A DNA stretch of 64,000 nucleotides from Chryseobacterium aahli (GTDB lineage Bacteria > Bacteroidota > Bacteroidia > Flavobacteriales > Weeksellaceae): contig NZ_JALDNB010000005.1 in NCBI RefSeq assembly GCF_022699665.1, positions 1-64,000 on the forward strand, in the 5' to 3' direction. The translations under genes were made by a program, and so were the position numbers. This document shows, piece after piece, positions 9,778 through 18,869 of the stretch (its first letter is position 1; every line of letters starts with the position of its first letter). The notes under the pieces were generated by a model. That model was not told the DNA's origin, ran no database searches, and saw only the letters and a list, made by a program, of their open reading frames with translations.

Positions 9778-10723
9778 AAATAGAGATTTCGGAACTTTCA
9801 TCAGCGACAGTTTCGGATTTTTTAGATTATACGGTAAAAATTATTTTAAAAACTATATTCTTCTGAATGGGCTTTTGCTTATTCTGATGGTTGTTGTGGT
9901 GATCTTCGGTTACAGAGAACTTTTGATGCAGATTTTCGGGTCGAATATGAGTGGAAATAGTTCTTACCTTGAAAATTATTTTGAAGACAATCTTGGGATG
10001 TTTATCGTTGTCGGTTTACTGACGTTTGTCCTCTTCGTTGTTTTGATGATTGTCAATTATCTGTATCCTGTTTTTTATCTAAAAAGATTGGCGGCTGGTG
10101 AAACAAAAATCAGCATGGATAATATTTTAAATGACTTTAAAAACAATAGTAAGAAAATTGCAATTCTTTGTTTAGGGATGATTTTTATTGTTACTCCACC
10201 TGCTTTTATTGTTTTGGGGGTTTCGTATGCATTGGTTCTCGTTTTGATTGGAATTCCAATTATGTTATTTGTTTTTCCGACGGTGATGAATATTGTGAAT
10301 TTTCTGATGTACGATGTCTTCAACAGCAACAGAGGTTTCTTTGAGAGTTTAAGCTATTCTATCCGCGCCCAGTTTTCTTACGCTAACGGAAGAGAAAAAT
10401 CTCCGTATTGGAAATATTGGGGTGCCACGCTGGTTCTATTTATCATCATGTATGTAATTACCACCATTTTTACGATGATTCCGATGATTATATTTTTTGC
10501 AACGATGATGACGACAGAACCTGATGGTAACTTTGAACAAAATCCGTTCTCAGGAACAATGGGAATATTGTTTTTTGTGATGTACGGATTTTCATTGTTG
10601 GTTTCATTTTTCCTTTCCAATTTAATGTATGTGAATTCCGGCTTGATCTATTACGACAGCAGAAGAGATCTTCATCAGCAGGTAGAATTGGCAGAAATAG
10701 ATACGATTGGCAGCAATGAATAA
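9761..10723 (+). CDS. Polytopic membrane protein of the MoxR cluster, unknown function
   Basis: I do not recognise a named domain. The 320 aa contain about six hydrophobic helices (for example LLLILMVVVVIFGY near 35-50, FIVVGLLTFVLFVVLMIVNY near 85-105, and a Met/Ile-rich pair around 225-250) and a short charged C-terminus. It overlaps the SpoIIM-like gene upstream and the DUF4129 gene downstream (17 bp each), so it is firmly part of this operon and is probably a membrane partner of those proteins. Confidence 0.8.
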   Translation: MMQFYKNRDFGTFISDSFGFFRLYGKNYFKNYILLNGLLLILMVVVVIFGYRELLMQIFGSNMSGNSSYLENYFEDNLGMFIVVGLLTFVLFVVLMIVNYLYPVFYLKRLAAGETKISMDNILNDFKNNSKKIAILCLGMIFIVTPPAFIVLGVSYALVLVLIGIPIMLFVFPTVMNIVNFLMYDVFNSNRGFFESLSYSIRAQFSYANGREKSPYWKYWGATLVLFIIMYVITTIFTMIPMIIFFATMMTTEPDGNFEQNPFSGTMGILFFVMYGFSLLVSFFLSNLMYVNSGLIYYDSRRDLHQQVELAEIDTIGSNE

Positions 10724-11525
10724 ATTCTTGTTCTTCATATTGTTTCTATTTTCTTTTGGGTTCTCAAATGCCCAAGATCTAGACAGCACAGTTGTTTATG
10801 ATGATTATTATGAAGAATCTTATGAAGACTCTTTGAGTACTGGGCATTATAAAAATATGTATCCTGCAGATTCTGTTTTGCTTCAAAATCCTGTTTCTGA
10901 AAATAAAGTTTATCCTAAAAAATTTAAAGAAAACATAAAGTCGAGATACAAAGGTGAAGAGTTTGATTATTCCACTTCCAAACCTCGAGAATCTTTCTGG
11001 GAAAAGTTGATGAAGAAAGTTCTGAAAATCATACAGAGTATTTTCGGAGAGACAAGTTTAGAAAGTTCGGCACAGATTACAACGGTTATTATTCGTCTTT
11101 TTGCAATTATTCTGGTTGGTTTTCTGTTGTATTTTATCGTTAAATTTATCATCGGCAGAAATGGAAATTTCATTTTTGGGAAGAGAAATAAAAAAGTCAT
11201 CATCAATGAGGAGGAACTTCATGAGAACATCCATGAAATCAATTTCCCTGAAAGCATTGCTACTTTTGAACGCACAAAAGATTACCGTTCGGCAGTTCGT
11301 TATCAGTTTTTATATATTCTGAAAAAGCTCAGCGACAAAAAACTCATCCTTTGGAATCTTGAAAAAACAAATAAAGATTACGTGGCAGAATTGAAAGCTC
11401 CGAATTTAAAAAACGAATTTTCAAATCTCTCTTATATTTTCGATTATGTTTGGTATGGTGAATTTAGCATCGATGAGCAGAGTTATGCAAAATTTAAAGA
11501 ACAATATCAGTCATTCAAACCTTAA
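10707..11525 (+). CDS. DUF4129 domain-containing membrane protein
   Basis: A 272-aa protein with an N-terminal signal peptide ending near SNAQ, an acidic Tyr/Asp-rich extracytoplasmic segment, one membrane helix (about 130-148, IIRLFAIILVGFLLYFI) and a cytoplasmic C-terminal DUF4129 domain (about 185-268, including YRSAVRYQFLYILKKLSDK and YVWYGEF). DUF4129 proteins regularly accompany MoxR ATPases and DUF58 proteins; the biochemical role is unknown. It overlaps the preceding gene by 17 bp, and DUF4350 follows after 12 bp. Confidence 0.85.
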   Translation: MAAMNKFLFFILFLFSFGFSNAQDLDSTVVYDDYYEESYEDSLSTGHYKNMYPADSVLLQNPVSENKVYPKKFKENIKSRYKGEEFDYSTSKPRESFWEKLMKKVLKIIQSIFGETSLESSAQITTVIIRLFAIILVGFLLYFIVKFIIGRNGNFIFGKRNKKVIINEEELHENIHEINFPESIATFERTKDYRSAVRYQFLYILKKLSDKKLILWNLEKTNKDYVAELKAPNLKNEFSNLSYIFDYVWYGEFSIDEQSYAKFKEQYQSFKP

Positions 11526-11537
11526 TTAAATTTTAAA

Positions 11538-12695
11538 ATGAACAAAACTTTCAAAATATATGCTTTAATTTTCATCATTATCATGGTGATTTTGGCATTG
11601 TTTGAAATTAACAAAAAAGAAGTTGTAGACTGGCGGAAAAATTTTGATGTGAATGAAAAATCGCCTTTTGGATTATACGTTTTTAATCAAGAAGTCAAAG
11701 ATTTATTTAAAAATAATCTTAAAAAAATAGACGTTACAGCATACGATTATTACAATCAAAATAAAAAGAAACCGCATAATATTCTTGTGATTGAAAGTGA
11801 TATCGACATCCAATCCTGGAAGAAAATTCTTGATGAAGTTTCAAATGGTTCTAATGCAATGCTGATTATGAGCAAAATGCCGAAAGAAATCTCAGACAGT
11901 ATTGGTTTTTATGATTCTCAGATTTCATTTGAAGACAAAAATGTTCTTAAGCTTACGGATAAAAAGTACCAGAATGATTTTATAAAATTGGATAAATTTC
12001 CGTCAGGGAGAGGTTTTTCTTATATCAAGCCAGAAGTTCAGCCTCTAGGAAAAACGGTTGAAGATGAAAATACAGACCAAGTTAATTTCATTAAAACAAA
12101 ATTCGGTAAAGGAACTATTTATGCGCATTGCGAGCCACTTTTTTTAACCAATTACTATCTTTTACAATCTGGAAATACAAAATATGCTCAGGATGTTTTT
12201 TCATATCTTGATGATAAAGAAACATTGTGGTTTGTTGAAGCAAATACGAAAGAGTCCCGATTTTTTATGCGATTTATTTTAGGAAATCCAGCCTTGAAAT
12301 ATGCATGGTGGCTTTTGTTGGGCGGACTGATCTTGTTTATTTTTTTTAATGCAAAAAGAAAGCAGCGTATCGTTCCGATTTTAGAGCCATTAAAAAATAC
12401 CTCCGTCGATTTTGTGAAAAGTATTGGAAACCTCTATCTTCAGGAAGGCGATTTTCATGATATGATGGCGAAAAAAGCGCAGTATTTTCTCAACAAAGTA
12501 AGATTGGATTTATTGATTGATACCCAGAATTTAGACGAAGAATTTGCAAAAAAGCTTCAGTTGAAAACCGGTAAAAATATTGAATTGATTAATGAAGCTG
12601 TTGTTTTAATAAAGAAAGCCCAAGATCCTTACGCAAGTGTGATGAAGGAAGATCTGGCAAGAATGAATAAGATTTTAGATGATATTTTAAAGTAA
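11538..12695 (+). CDS. DUF4350 domain-containing membrane protein
   Basis: A 385-aa protein anchored by an N-terminal helix (about 5-23, FKIYALIFIIIMVILALFEI), with an extracytoplasmic domain resembling the DUF4350 family (GTIYAHCEPLFLTNYYL around 195-210) and a second membrane helix (about 255-272, AWWLLLGGLILFIFF), followed by a basic, helical cytoplasmic tail. It stands between DUF4129 and, after the RAYT insertion, MoxR, as usual for these clusters. The DUF assignment comes from architecture and context. Confidence 0.78.
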   Translation: MNKTFKIYALIFIIIMVILALFEINKKEVVDWRKNFDVNEKSPFGLYVFNQEVKDLFKNNLKKIDVTAYDYYNQNKKKPHNILVIESDIDIQSWKKILDEVSNGSNAMLIMSKMPKEISDSIGFYDSQISFEDKNVLKLTDKKYQNDFIKLDKFPSGRGFSYIKPEVQPLGKTVEDENTDQVNFIKTKFGKGTIYAHCEPLFLTNYYLLQSGNTKYAQDVFSYLDDKETLWFVEANTKESRFFMRFILGNPALKYAWWLLLGGLILFIFFNAKRKQRIVPILEPLKNTSVDFVKSIGNLYLQEGDFHDMMAKKAQYFLNKVRLDLLIDTQNLDEEFAKKLQLKTGKNIELINEAVVLIKKAQDPYASVMKEDLARMNKILDDILK

Positions 12696-12709
12696 TCTAA
12701 AAATGGCGA

Positions 12710-12772
12710 GCTCCGTAGGAGCGGAATGTTTGTAGATCAAACAGATAATTTTAAATTGAACTCCGTAGGAGT
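12710..12772. repeat. REP-like palindrome doublet, left side of the RAYT gene
   Basis: Two 13-bp palindromes: GCTCC-GTA-GGAGC (12710-12722) and ACTCC-GTA-GGAGT (12760-12772), about 37 bp apart. The first is followed by GGAATGTTTGTAG. The same doublet occurs inverted on the other side of the transposase gene. Confidence 0.88.
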
Positions 12773-12781
12773 GATACAAAA

Positions 12782-13249
12782 ATGGCAAATACTTATATTC
12801 AGATTTATATTCAATTTATCTTCGCTGTAAAGGGAAGGCAAAATCTGATTGCTCCTTCAAATAGAGAAGTTTTACAAAGATATATGTCTGGAATTATTGA
12901 AAATAGTAGTCAAAAACTCTTGGCTGTTTATGCAAATCCAGACCATGTTCATATTCTTGTAGGCTTTAAGAGTTTGAATCTGAAAATTTCAGATTTTGTG
13001 CGAGACATTAAATCAAATTCTTCAAGATTTATTAATGAACAAAAATGGCTAAATGGAAAATTTAACTGGCAGGAAGGTTATGGTGCATTTTCATATTCTA
13101 AAAGTCAGATTGATAAAGTTGTTAATTATATTCTTAATCAGGAAGAACATCATAAAAAGAGAAGTTTTAAAGAAGAGTATCTTGAACTTTTAAATAAATT
13201 TGAAATACAATACGAGGAAAAATATGTGTTTGAATTTTATGACGGTTAA
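12782..13249 (+). CDS. REP-associated tyrosine transposase (RAYT), IS200-like Y1 family
   Basis: A single-strand DNA nickase/transposase of the HUH (Y1) superfamily. The 155 aa contain the HUH motif as DHVHILVG (about 58-65) and the catalytic-tyrosine helix VVNYILNQEEHH (about 118-129), both expected for the IS200/IS605 and RAYT group. Length and the flanking REP-like palindromes favour a RAYT, domesticated or slowly mobile, over a full insertion sequence. It starts 9 bp after the left doublet. It is co-oriented with the MoxR cluster, so read-through of the operon may continue. Confidence 0.9.
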   Translation: MANTYIQIYIQFIFAVKGRQNLIAPSNREVLQRYMSGIIENSSQKLLAVYANPDHVHILVGFKSLNLKISDFVRDIKSNSSRFINEQKWLNGKFNWQEGYGAFSYSKSQIDKVVNYILNQEEHHKKRSFKEEYLELLNKFEIQYEEKYVFEFYDG

Positions 13250-13256
13250 AAATGCC

Positions 13257-13320
13257 GCTCCTACGGAGCTCCACCCAATTTTACCAACTGAAAACTACAA
13301 ACATTTCGCTCCTACGGAGC
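13257..13320. repeat. REP-like palindrome doublet, right side of the RAYT gene
   Basis: Two perfect GCTCC-TAC-GGAGC palindromes at 13257-13269 and 13308-13320, the inverted counterpart of the left doublet. CTACAAACATTT precedes the outer one. Confidence 0.88.
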
Positions 13321-13339
13321 TTAAATAATAGAACAAAAT

Positions 13340-14368
13340 ATGGAAAACCAAGAAAACCAAAATACACCACCACCGATTCCGATCATTTTAGAGAAAGAAA
13401 ATGATTTTCAATCACGAATTGATATGATGGAACTGCGTGAAAGTTTAGAAAAAGTAAAATCTGAAATCGGTAAAGTAATCGTTGGTCAACATGATATGAT
13501 TGAGCATCTATTGGTGGCTTTGCTGTCAAACGGTCACGTTTTGATTGAAGGTGTTCCGGGAGTTGCAAAAACCATTACGGCAAAACTTTTGGCGAAAACG
13601 ATTGATGTAGATTTTAGCAGAATACAATTCACGCCAGATTTGATGCCTTCTGATATTTTGGGAACATCAGTTTTCAGCATGAAGAATTCTGAATTTGAAT
13701 TTAAAAAAGGCCCGATATTTTCTCATTTTGTTTTGATTGATGAGATCAACCGTTCGCCAGCCAAAACACAATCTGCCTTGTTTGAAGTGATGGAAGAAAG
13801 ACAAATCACAATGGATGGAAGGCAGTACGAAATGGAAGCTCCGTTTTTAGTGGTTGCAACCCAAAACCCGATTGAGCATGAAGGAACTTACAGGCTTCCT
13901 GAAGCACAGCTGGATCGATTTTTATTTAAAATAAATGTTGGATATCCGAATCTTGAACAGGAAATTGCAATTATCAAAAACCAGCATGAAAGCAGACAAG
14001 AGGACAAAACAGATGTTGTAAAGCCTGTGATTAGTGCGCAACAATTAGGCAATTACCAGAAATTAGTAAAAGAAATCATCGTTGAATCTCAACTGATAGA
14101 ATACATTGCTAAAATCATCATCAATACAAGAGAAAATCAGTTTTTATATTTAGGTGCTTCGCCAAGAGCCAGTTTAGCTTTGTTGACAGCTTCAAAAGCT
14201 TTTGCTGCACTGAGAGGAAGAGATTTTGTGACTCCTGAAGATATTAAAGAAGCAAGTTATGCAGTTTTGAGACACAGAGTGATTGTGTCGCCTGAAAGAG
14301 AAATGGAAGGGTTAACCGCCGATGAAATCATCCGACAAATTTTAGAAGGAATAGAAATCCCAAGATAA
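13340..14368 (+). CDS. MoxR family AAA+ ATPase
   Basis: A cytoplasmic AAA+ chaperone-like ATPase of the MoxR Proper type, thought to help assemble or activate partner proteins. The 342 aa show Walker A GVPGVAKT (71-78), Walker B FVLIDEIN (about 131-138), sensor 1 VATQNP (about 172-177), the arginine finger/lid region RLPEAQLDRF, and sensor 2 SPRAS. It is followed after 54 bp by the DUF58 gene, its usual partner with a vWA-like fold. It is separated from the upstream half of the cluster by the RAYT unit and may have gained its own promoter there. Confidence 0.95.
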   Translation: MENQENQNTPPPIPIILEKENDFQSRIDMMELRESLEKVKSEIGKVIVGQHDMIEHLLVALLSNGHVLIEGVPGVAKTITAKLLAKTIDVDFSRIQFTPDLMPSDILGTSVFSMKNSEFEFKKGPIFSHFVLIDEINRSPAKTQSALFEVMEERQITMDGRQYEMEAPFLVVATQNPIEHEGTYRLPEAQLDRFLFKINVGYPNLEQEIAIIKNQHESRQEDKTDVVKPVISAQQLGNYQKLVKEIIVESQLIEYIAKIIINTRENQFLYLGASPRASLALLTASKAFAALRGRDFVTPEDIKEASYAVLRHRVIVSPEREMEGLTADEIIRQILEGIEIPR

Positions 14369-14422
14369 GAATCAAAAAGAATTTAGATTTGATTGTCTGA
14401 AAACTTTTTAACTGAATAAAAA

Positions 14423-15745
14423 ATGAAAAACCTATTCATCAATAACCGCTTTTTTTTCACACTCATCGGAGTGGGAATTCTGTATGTTTTTGCGTTTTTC
14501 TTTCCGTTTTTAATGATTGTTGGGCATGTTGTTTTGTTGCTGGTTTTTTTAGCAGCAATGGTTGATTATTTACTTTTGTTCAGAGAAAAAGATGGGGTCT
14601 TAGCACAAAGAATTTTACCTGAAAAACTGTCCAACGGCGATCAAAATCCGGTGAAAGTTGATATTAAGAATAATTACAGTTTTAAAATCAGTACAAAAGT
14701 TATTGATGAAATACCCTTTCAGTTTCAGAAGAGAGATTTTTTAATTGAAAAACATATTGAGTCAGGTAAAAATACTTTATTTCAATATATTCTTGAGCCT
14801 AAGGAAAGAGGAGAATACAGCTTCGGAGCTTTAAATATTTTTGCGTCGTCACCTTTGGGTTTTGTATCAAAAAGATTTAGTTTTCAAAAAGATGCAATGT
14901 TGCCAGCGTATCCGTCATTTGTTCATCTCAGAAAATATGAACTGATGGCTTTACAAAATGAATTTTTGCTTGGCGGTATCAAAAGAATCAGAAAGCTTGG
15001 GCACACGATGGAGTTTGAGCAGATCAAAGAATATGTTCCCGGAGACGATATCAGAACGATCAACTGGAAAGCGACTTCCAAAACCAATCGTCTGATGGTG
15101 AATCAGTTTCAGGATGAAAAATCGCAACGTATTTTTATGCTGATTGATAAGGGTAGAACAATGAAAATGCCTTTCAAAGGTTTAAGTCTACTTGATTACT
15201 CCATTAATGCGAGTATGGCGTTATCGCACATTATTCTTAAAAAAGGCGACCGAGCCGGAATGATGACTTTCTCCAAAAAAACAGAAAATAAAGTGGCTGC
15301 CGATAATAAATCTGGTCAGTTGAGAAGAATTTCAGAAGCGCTTTATAATATTAAAACAGATTTTTTTGAAAGTGATTTCAACAGATTGTATCAGGATGTA
15401 AAATATTCTGTGAACCAAAGAAGTTTGGTTTTATTGTTTACGAATTTTGAAACCTTAGACGCTTTAAACCGTCAAATGAAATACCTCCGCGGAATTGCCA
15501 AAAACCATTTGCTGGTCGTGGTTTTCTTTAAAAATTCTGAATTACAAACTTTACTTCACAAAAATCCTGAAAGTATGCAGGAAATTTATGATGAAGTAAT
15601 TGCTGAAAAATTTGAATTTGAAAAAAAACTCATCATTCAGGAACTAAGAAAGTACGGAATTTACTCTGTTTACACGCTTCCGGAAAATCTGAATGTGGAG
15701 GTGATTAATAAATATCTTGAGATAAAAGCGAGAGGGATTTTGTAA
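14423..15745 (+). CDS. DUF58 domain-containing protein (vWA-like), MoxR partner
   Basis: A membrane-anchored 440-aa protein: two hydrophobic helices at the N-terminus (about 9-50), an immunoglobulin-like segment, the DUF58 signature PGDDIRTINWKATSK (about 206-220), then a von Willebrand A-like domain. The expected MIDAS DxSxS is replaced by DKGRTM (about 244-249), so divalent metal binding there is doubtful. DUF58 proteins are the commonest partners of MoxR ATPases. It is the last gene of the cluster. Confidence 0.9.
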   Translation: MKNLFINNRFFFTLIGVGILYVFAFFFPFLMIVGHVVLLLVFLAAMVDYLLLFREKDGVLAQRILPEKLSNGDQNPVKVDIKNNYSFKISTKVIDEIPFQFQKRDFLIEKHIESGKNTLFQYILEPKERGEYSFGALNIFASSPLGFVSKRFSFQKDAMLPAYPSFVHLRKYELMALQNEFLLGGIKRIRKLGHTMEFEQIKEYVPGDDIRTINWKATSKTNRLMVNQFQDEKSQRIFMLIDKGRTMKMPFKGLSLLDYSINASMALSHIILKKGDRAGMMTFSKKTENKVAADNKSGQLRRISEALYNIKTDFFESDFNRLYQDVKYSVNQRSLVLLFTNFETLDALNRQMKYLRGIAKNHLLVVVFFKNSELQTLLHKNPESMQEIYDEVIAEKFEFEKKLIIQELRKYGIYSVYTLPENLNVEVINKYLEIKARGIL

Positions 15746-15769
15746 ATTGGTTAAACTTAAATATCTAAA

Positions 15770-16483
15770 GTGAAAATCCCAATAATCATCCTGTGTTTTT
15801 ACTTCTTTTTTTCTTGTAATGAAAAATTGAATAATGAAAACGATTTTGTGATTTTTAAAACAAATCCCAAAGTTGAAAATATTTCGTTCTATTGGAAAGA
15901 CAATGATGGAAAAGTTTTAAGAAGTATCGACAATCTAAAGAAGAAAGTTGAACGGGAAGATAAGAATTTGAAGTTTGTAATGAATGGCGGAATGTTCGCA
16001 AAAAATAATTTCCCCAAAGGCCTTTACATAGAAGATTTTAAAAAATTAAACAAAATAGATACATTATCCGGCGAAGGAAATTTCTACCTGAATCCCAATG
16101 GAATCTTTTATCTGACAAAAAATAATGATGCTGAATTAATTGAAACAAAAAAATTCAAGCACGATTCAAACATCAAGTATGCAACTCAATCTGGCCCGAT
16201 GTTGTTAATTAATGACCAAATAAATCCAATTTTTAAGAAAAATTCCAAAAATCTTAATATCAGGAATGGAGTAGGGATTTTAAAAAATGGAAATGTAGTT
16301 TTTGTTATGTCGAAGAATGAAGTTAATTTTTATAATTTTGCTTCTATATTTAAGCAATTAGGCTGCAAAAAAGCTTTGTATTTGGATGGTTTTGTTTCAA
16401 GAACTTACTACCCTGAAGGAAATTGGATTCAAAAGGATGGTGATTTTGGAGTTATGATTGGAATAACTGAATCAAAAAAATAA
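15770..16483 (+). CDS. Phosphodiester glycosidase (DUF2233/NAGPA-like) lipoprotein
   Basis: A 237-aa lipoprotein with a GTG start and a lipobox at FFFSC (Cys16). The body matches the NAGPA/DUF2233 fold: MNGGMFAKNNFPKGLYIE (about 66-83), TQSGPMLLIND (about 141-151), NGVGILKNGNVVFVMSK (about 165-181), and ALYLDGFVSRTYYPE (about 202-216). Members cleave GlcNAc-phosphodiesters in sugar-1-phosphodiester polymers. The chain ends with GVMIGITE as in homologues, so it looks complete. It lies 24 bp after DUF58, probably by chance, and 8 bp before OsmC. Confidence 0.85.
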   Translation: MKIPIIILCFYFFFSCNEKLNNENDFVIFKTNPKVENISFYWKDNDGKVLRSIDNLKKKVEREDKNLKFVMNGGMFAKNNFPKGLYIEDFKKLNKIDTLSGEGNFYLNPNGIFYLTKNNDAELIETKKFKHDSNIKYATQSGPMLLINDQINPIFKKNSKNLNIRNGVGILKNGNVVFVMSKNEVNFYNFASIFKQLGCKKALYLDGFVSRTYYPEGNWIQKDGDFGVMIGITESKK

Positions 16484-16491
16484 ATTTAAAA

Positions 16492-16911
16492 ATGAAAATA
16501 ACACTCAACCGAATAAACGACGATTTTTTATTTGAATGCACCAACTCACAAGGAAATTCAATTTTATTAGATAACACATCACAACCCGGCGCAAAAGGGG
16601 TTTCCCCAATGGAAAGCGTATTGATGGCGGTTGCAGGATGCAGTGGAATAGACGTTGTTTCAATTCTGAAAAAACAAAGACAGGAAATTACAGGTTTCAA
16701 AGCTGAGGTGGAGGGCGAAAGAGTTCCTGTAGAAGATGCAAAACCGTTTAAATCAATTCTGGTTAAATTCTTTTTGGAAGGAACGATTGATCCTAAAAAA
16801 GCTTTAAAGGCATCAGAATTGTCATTCGAAAAATACTGTTCAGTTTCAAAAACTTTAGAGCCCAACGTAGAAATTGGTTATGAAGTTTATGTGAATGGAG
16901 AGAAAGTTTAG
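16492..16911 (+). CDS. OsmC family peroxiredoxin-like protein
   Basis: A 139-aa OsmC/Ohr-fold protein that reduces organic hydroperoxides with two cysteines. Both are present: Cys50 (VAGCSGID) and Cys116 (EKYCSVSK), with the family block GVSPMESVLMAVAGCSG around 36-52. It is closer to the general OsmC (YhfA-like) group than to Ohr. The start lies 8 bp after the phosphodiester glycosidase stop, suggesting co-transcription. A strong bidirectional terminator follows. Confidence 0.92.
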   Translation: MKITLNRINDDFLFECTNSQGNSILLDNTSQPGAKGVSPMESVLMAVAGCSGIDVVSILKKQRQEITGFKAEVEGERVPVEDAKPFKSILVKFFLEGTIDPKKALKASELSFEKYCSVSKTLEPNVEIGYEVYVNGEKV

Positions 16912-16930
16912 CAAGCAAAATTTACAATAA

Positions 16931-16959
16931 AAAAAACCGGATAAGCTATCCGGTTTTTT
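16931..16959. terminator. Bidirectional terminator between osmC and a T9SS gene
   Basis: A perfect 13-bp stem (16931-16943 with 16947-16959) and 3-nt loop, with A-run and T-run on either side. It serves both convergent genes. Confidence 0.92.
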
Positions 16960-16981
16960 CGTTTTTATGAAGATTGATTTT

Positions 16982-18664
16982 TTACTTCTTAATAATTTTG
17001 GTGCTTTTCAGACTGCCATCTTTCATAATGTAGCTCAAAATGTAAACTCCTGATTTTACACCTTCAAGACGTAAAGTAGAAGTAGGATTTTCAACAGTTT
17101 TCACAGTGACACCTGATAAATCCATAACCGTTAAACGCTTGATATTTTCTGATTTTTCAATATTTAAAACATCCTGGAAAGGATTGGGATAAGCTAATCT
17201 TTCTTTCGTTTTAGGAGCTGTTTCGTTAGCAGATAGTGCTATAGGTTCTAACGTAACGGTCACTTTCCAAGTATTGTTGTCAACTTTGTTATAATTAGCA
17301 GTACAGCCGTTGGATGTATCTCCATAAGTTCTCCATGCTCTTAAGTCGAAGTTTACTGTTCCTGTAAGATTATTAGCGATAGTAAGCCCTGTTCTGTTGT
17401 ATGAATAGGTTCCACCGTTCCCTGATCCTTCACTAACACTTGCTTCGGCTGTACCATTGGTAGTACATACCAAAAAGCTTTCTTGCTCCGACATCCAACC
17501 GTTGCTTGCGGTAGACATAGCATAAGATACAGAAGTCGAAGAAATTTTATAACCTGCTGGGATAGTTACGGACAAACTTCCAGGACAGTTTGTGGTGGAT
17601 GAAGTATCAACTCCGATATCGTCATAGTCTGTATTGATATCTCCCAAAGTATATGTTGCAGAGATCTGCCCAGGAGTGAATTCTTTCATTTTCCAGAAAC
17701 TTTGTGAAGAACCACCACAATTAGATCTTACCCAAAAATAATAGGTTTGTCCGGTTGTAAGATTATTTAAAGTAACTGACGTTCCTGAAGTAACATTCCC
17801 AGTTGGTTGAGTAGTTGCTGTAGGAGCCGTAGAAGATGTACTGTAATAGTATTGGTATCCCGAAGATGGTACACTGGAAGGTGCTGACCAGCTTAAAATT
17901 GCATCACTAACGGTCGTTGTAGCAGTTACATTAGTAGGGGTTGGGCAAGGATTGTAAGCATCCGCAGAAAGCGCAAAAATATTAGGAATTCCTCCATTTC
18001 CGGTTTTTGTAAAAGTTACGCTTACTATATTTTTAGACTGATTAGCAACATCTATTGATAAAGGGATTTGATATAGTCTTGGATTTGTTCCGTTTCCTGA
18101 TTCAAGATTGTTGTTTGTAATGTTAATTCTTCCAATACCTTGAATAGCATAATTACTTCCACCGTACCAGTCTGATATATCTAAAGACGTAAACGCCTGA
18201 TTTGTTCCATCTGAAAAATTGACAACAGCATCCACTGCTGTATCACCACTTCCACCTGTTGCAAGCACATAAAGACTTAATGCAGGTGTAGGAGTAGCAA
18301 AAGTCAGAGTACCAGAATCATTAGTGTTTTGTAACCGTAAAGAATTATTAGAACTGTAAGGAGCCATTGTGTAATTGAGCCCTGCGGTAGAACCGACAGC
18401 TGAATTGATAATGCCAGTAGTAGGTAAACCGTAACTCAATCCTGGGTCTGCCGCTGTAAGTTTAAAATCTGTAGATATAAAAGCATAGCTTACACCATCT
18501 ACATCATTATTTGTTGATGTTGCCGACGCACCAACACCATTCGCAATAACATCAGCATTAAAACCACTTTGAATAGTAATTGCCTGATATTCTTGTGCAT
18601 CAACCTGATTAAAGATTAGGAGCGCCACTGCAATGGCACCCTTAAAGAGTAGCTTTGTTTTCAT
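16982..18664 (-). CDS. T9SS-exported protein with fibronectin type III domain
   Basis: A secreted surface protein of 560 aa: signal peptide (1-23, ...NQVDA), a beta-rich N-terminal region (about 24-235), one fibronectin type III domain (about 238-330, PTNVTATTTVSDAILSWSAP and YYFWVRSNCGG), a further beta domain, and a C-terminal type A T9SS sorting tail (about 487-560, AYPNPFQDVLNIE ... GVYILSYIMKDG ... KIIKK). T9SS cargo is exported across the outer membrane and usually attached to the surface. No catalytic domain was recognised. Confidence 0.88.
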   Translation of the reverse strand: MKTKLLFKGAIAVALLIFNQVDAQEYQAITIQSGFNADVIANGVGASATSTNNDVDGVSYAFISTDFKLTAADPGLSYGLPTTGIINSAVGSTAGLNYTMAPYSSNNSLRLQNTNDSGTLTFATPTPALSLYVLATGGSGDTAVDAVVNFSDGTNQAFTSLDISDWYGGSNYAIQGIGRINITNNNLESGNGTNPRLYQIPLSIDVANQSKNIVSVTFTKTGNGGIPNIFALSADAYNPCPTPTNVTATTTVSDAILSWSAPSSVPSSGYQYYYSTSSTAPTATTQPTGNVTSGTSVTLNNLTTGQTYYFWVRSNCGGSSQSFWKMKEFTPGQISATYTLGDINTDYDDIGVDTSSTTNCPGSLSVTIPAGYKISSTSVSYAMSTASNGWMSEQESFLVCTTNGTAEASVSEGSGNGGTYSYNRTGLTIANNLTGTVNFDLRAWRTYGDTSNGCTANYNKVDNNTWKVTVTLEPIALSANETAPKTKERLAYPNPFQDVLNIEKSENIKRLTVMDLSGVTVKTVENPTSTLRLEGVKSGVYILSYIMKDGSLKSTKIIKK

Positions 18665-18869
18665 TATTAATTTATTTGTCGTTTGTAGTGCTAATATAGT
18701 GAAATTGATGTATTTTATTTAATGTAATTAATGAAATTTTATCAAATTTATGCATTTTGATTCTTATTGTTGTTTATATTATATTTTGAATCGTCTTGTT
18801 GGGTTTTTAGATTTTTTTTCACTTTAAATCTTGTTTTTAATTAATAAATTAAAAAATATTCACAATAAA

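Larger units (their letters stand above)
12710..13320 (+). mobile_element. RAYT/REP unit (REP-associated tyrosine transposase with flanking palindromes)
   Basis: One transposase gene bracketed by inverted doublets of the same 13-bp palindrome. The left and right ends match in inverse orientation beyond the palindromes (CTCCGTAGGAGCG, then rAATGTTTGTAG). The unit lies in the gap between DUF4350 (stop at 12695) and MoxR (start at 13340), inside an otherwise tightly packed operon. No target duplication could be identified. Confidence 0.8.

Noticed and set aside
15770..16483. The phosphodiester glycosidase as a member of the MoxR cluster
   Set aside because: It is close to DUF58 but is an unrelated secreted lipoprotein; proximity alone does not support a shared role.
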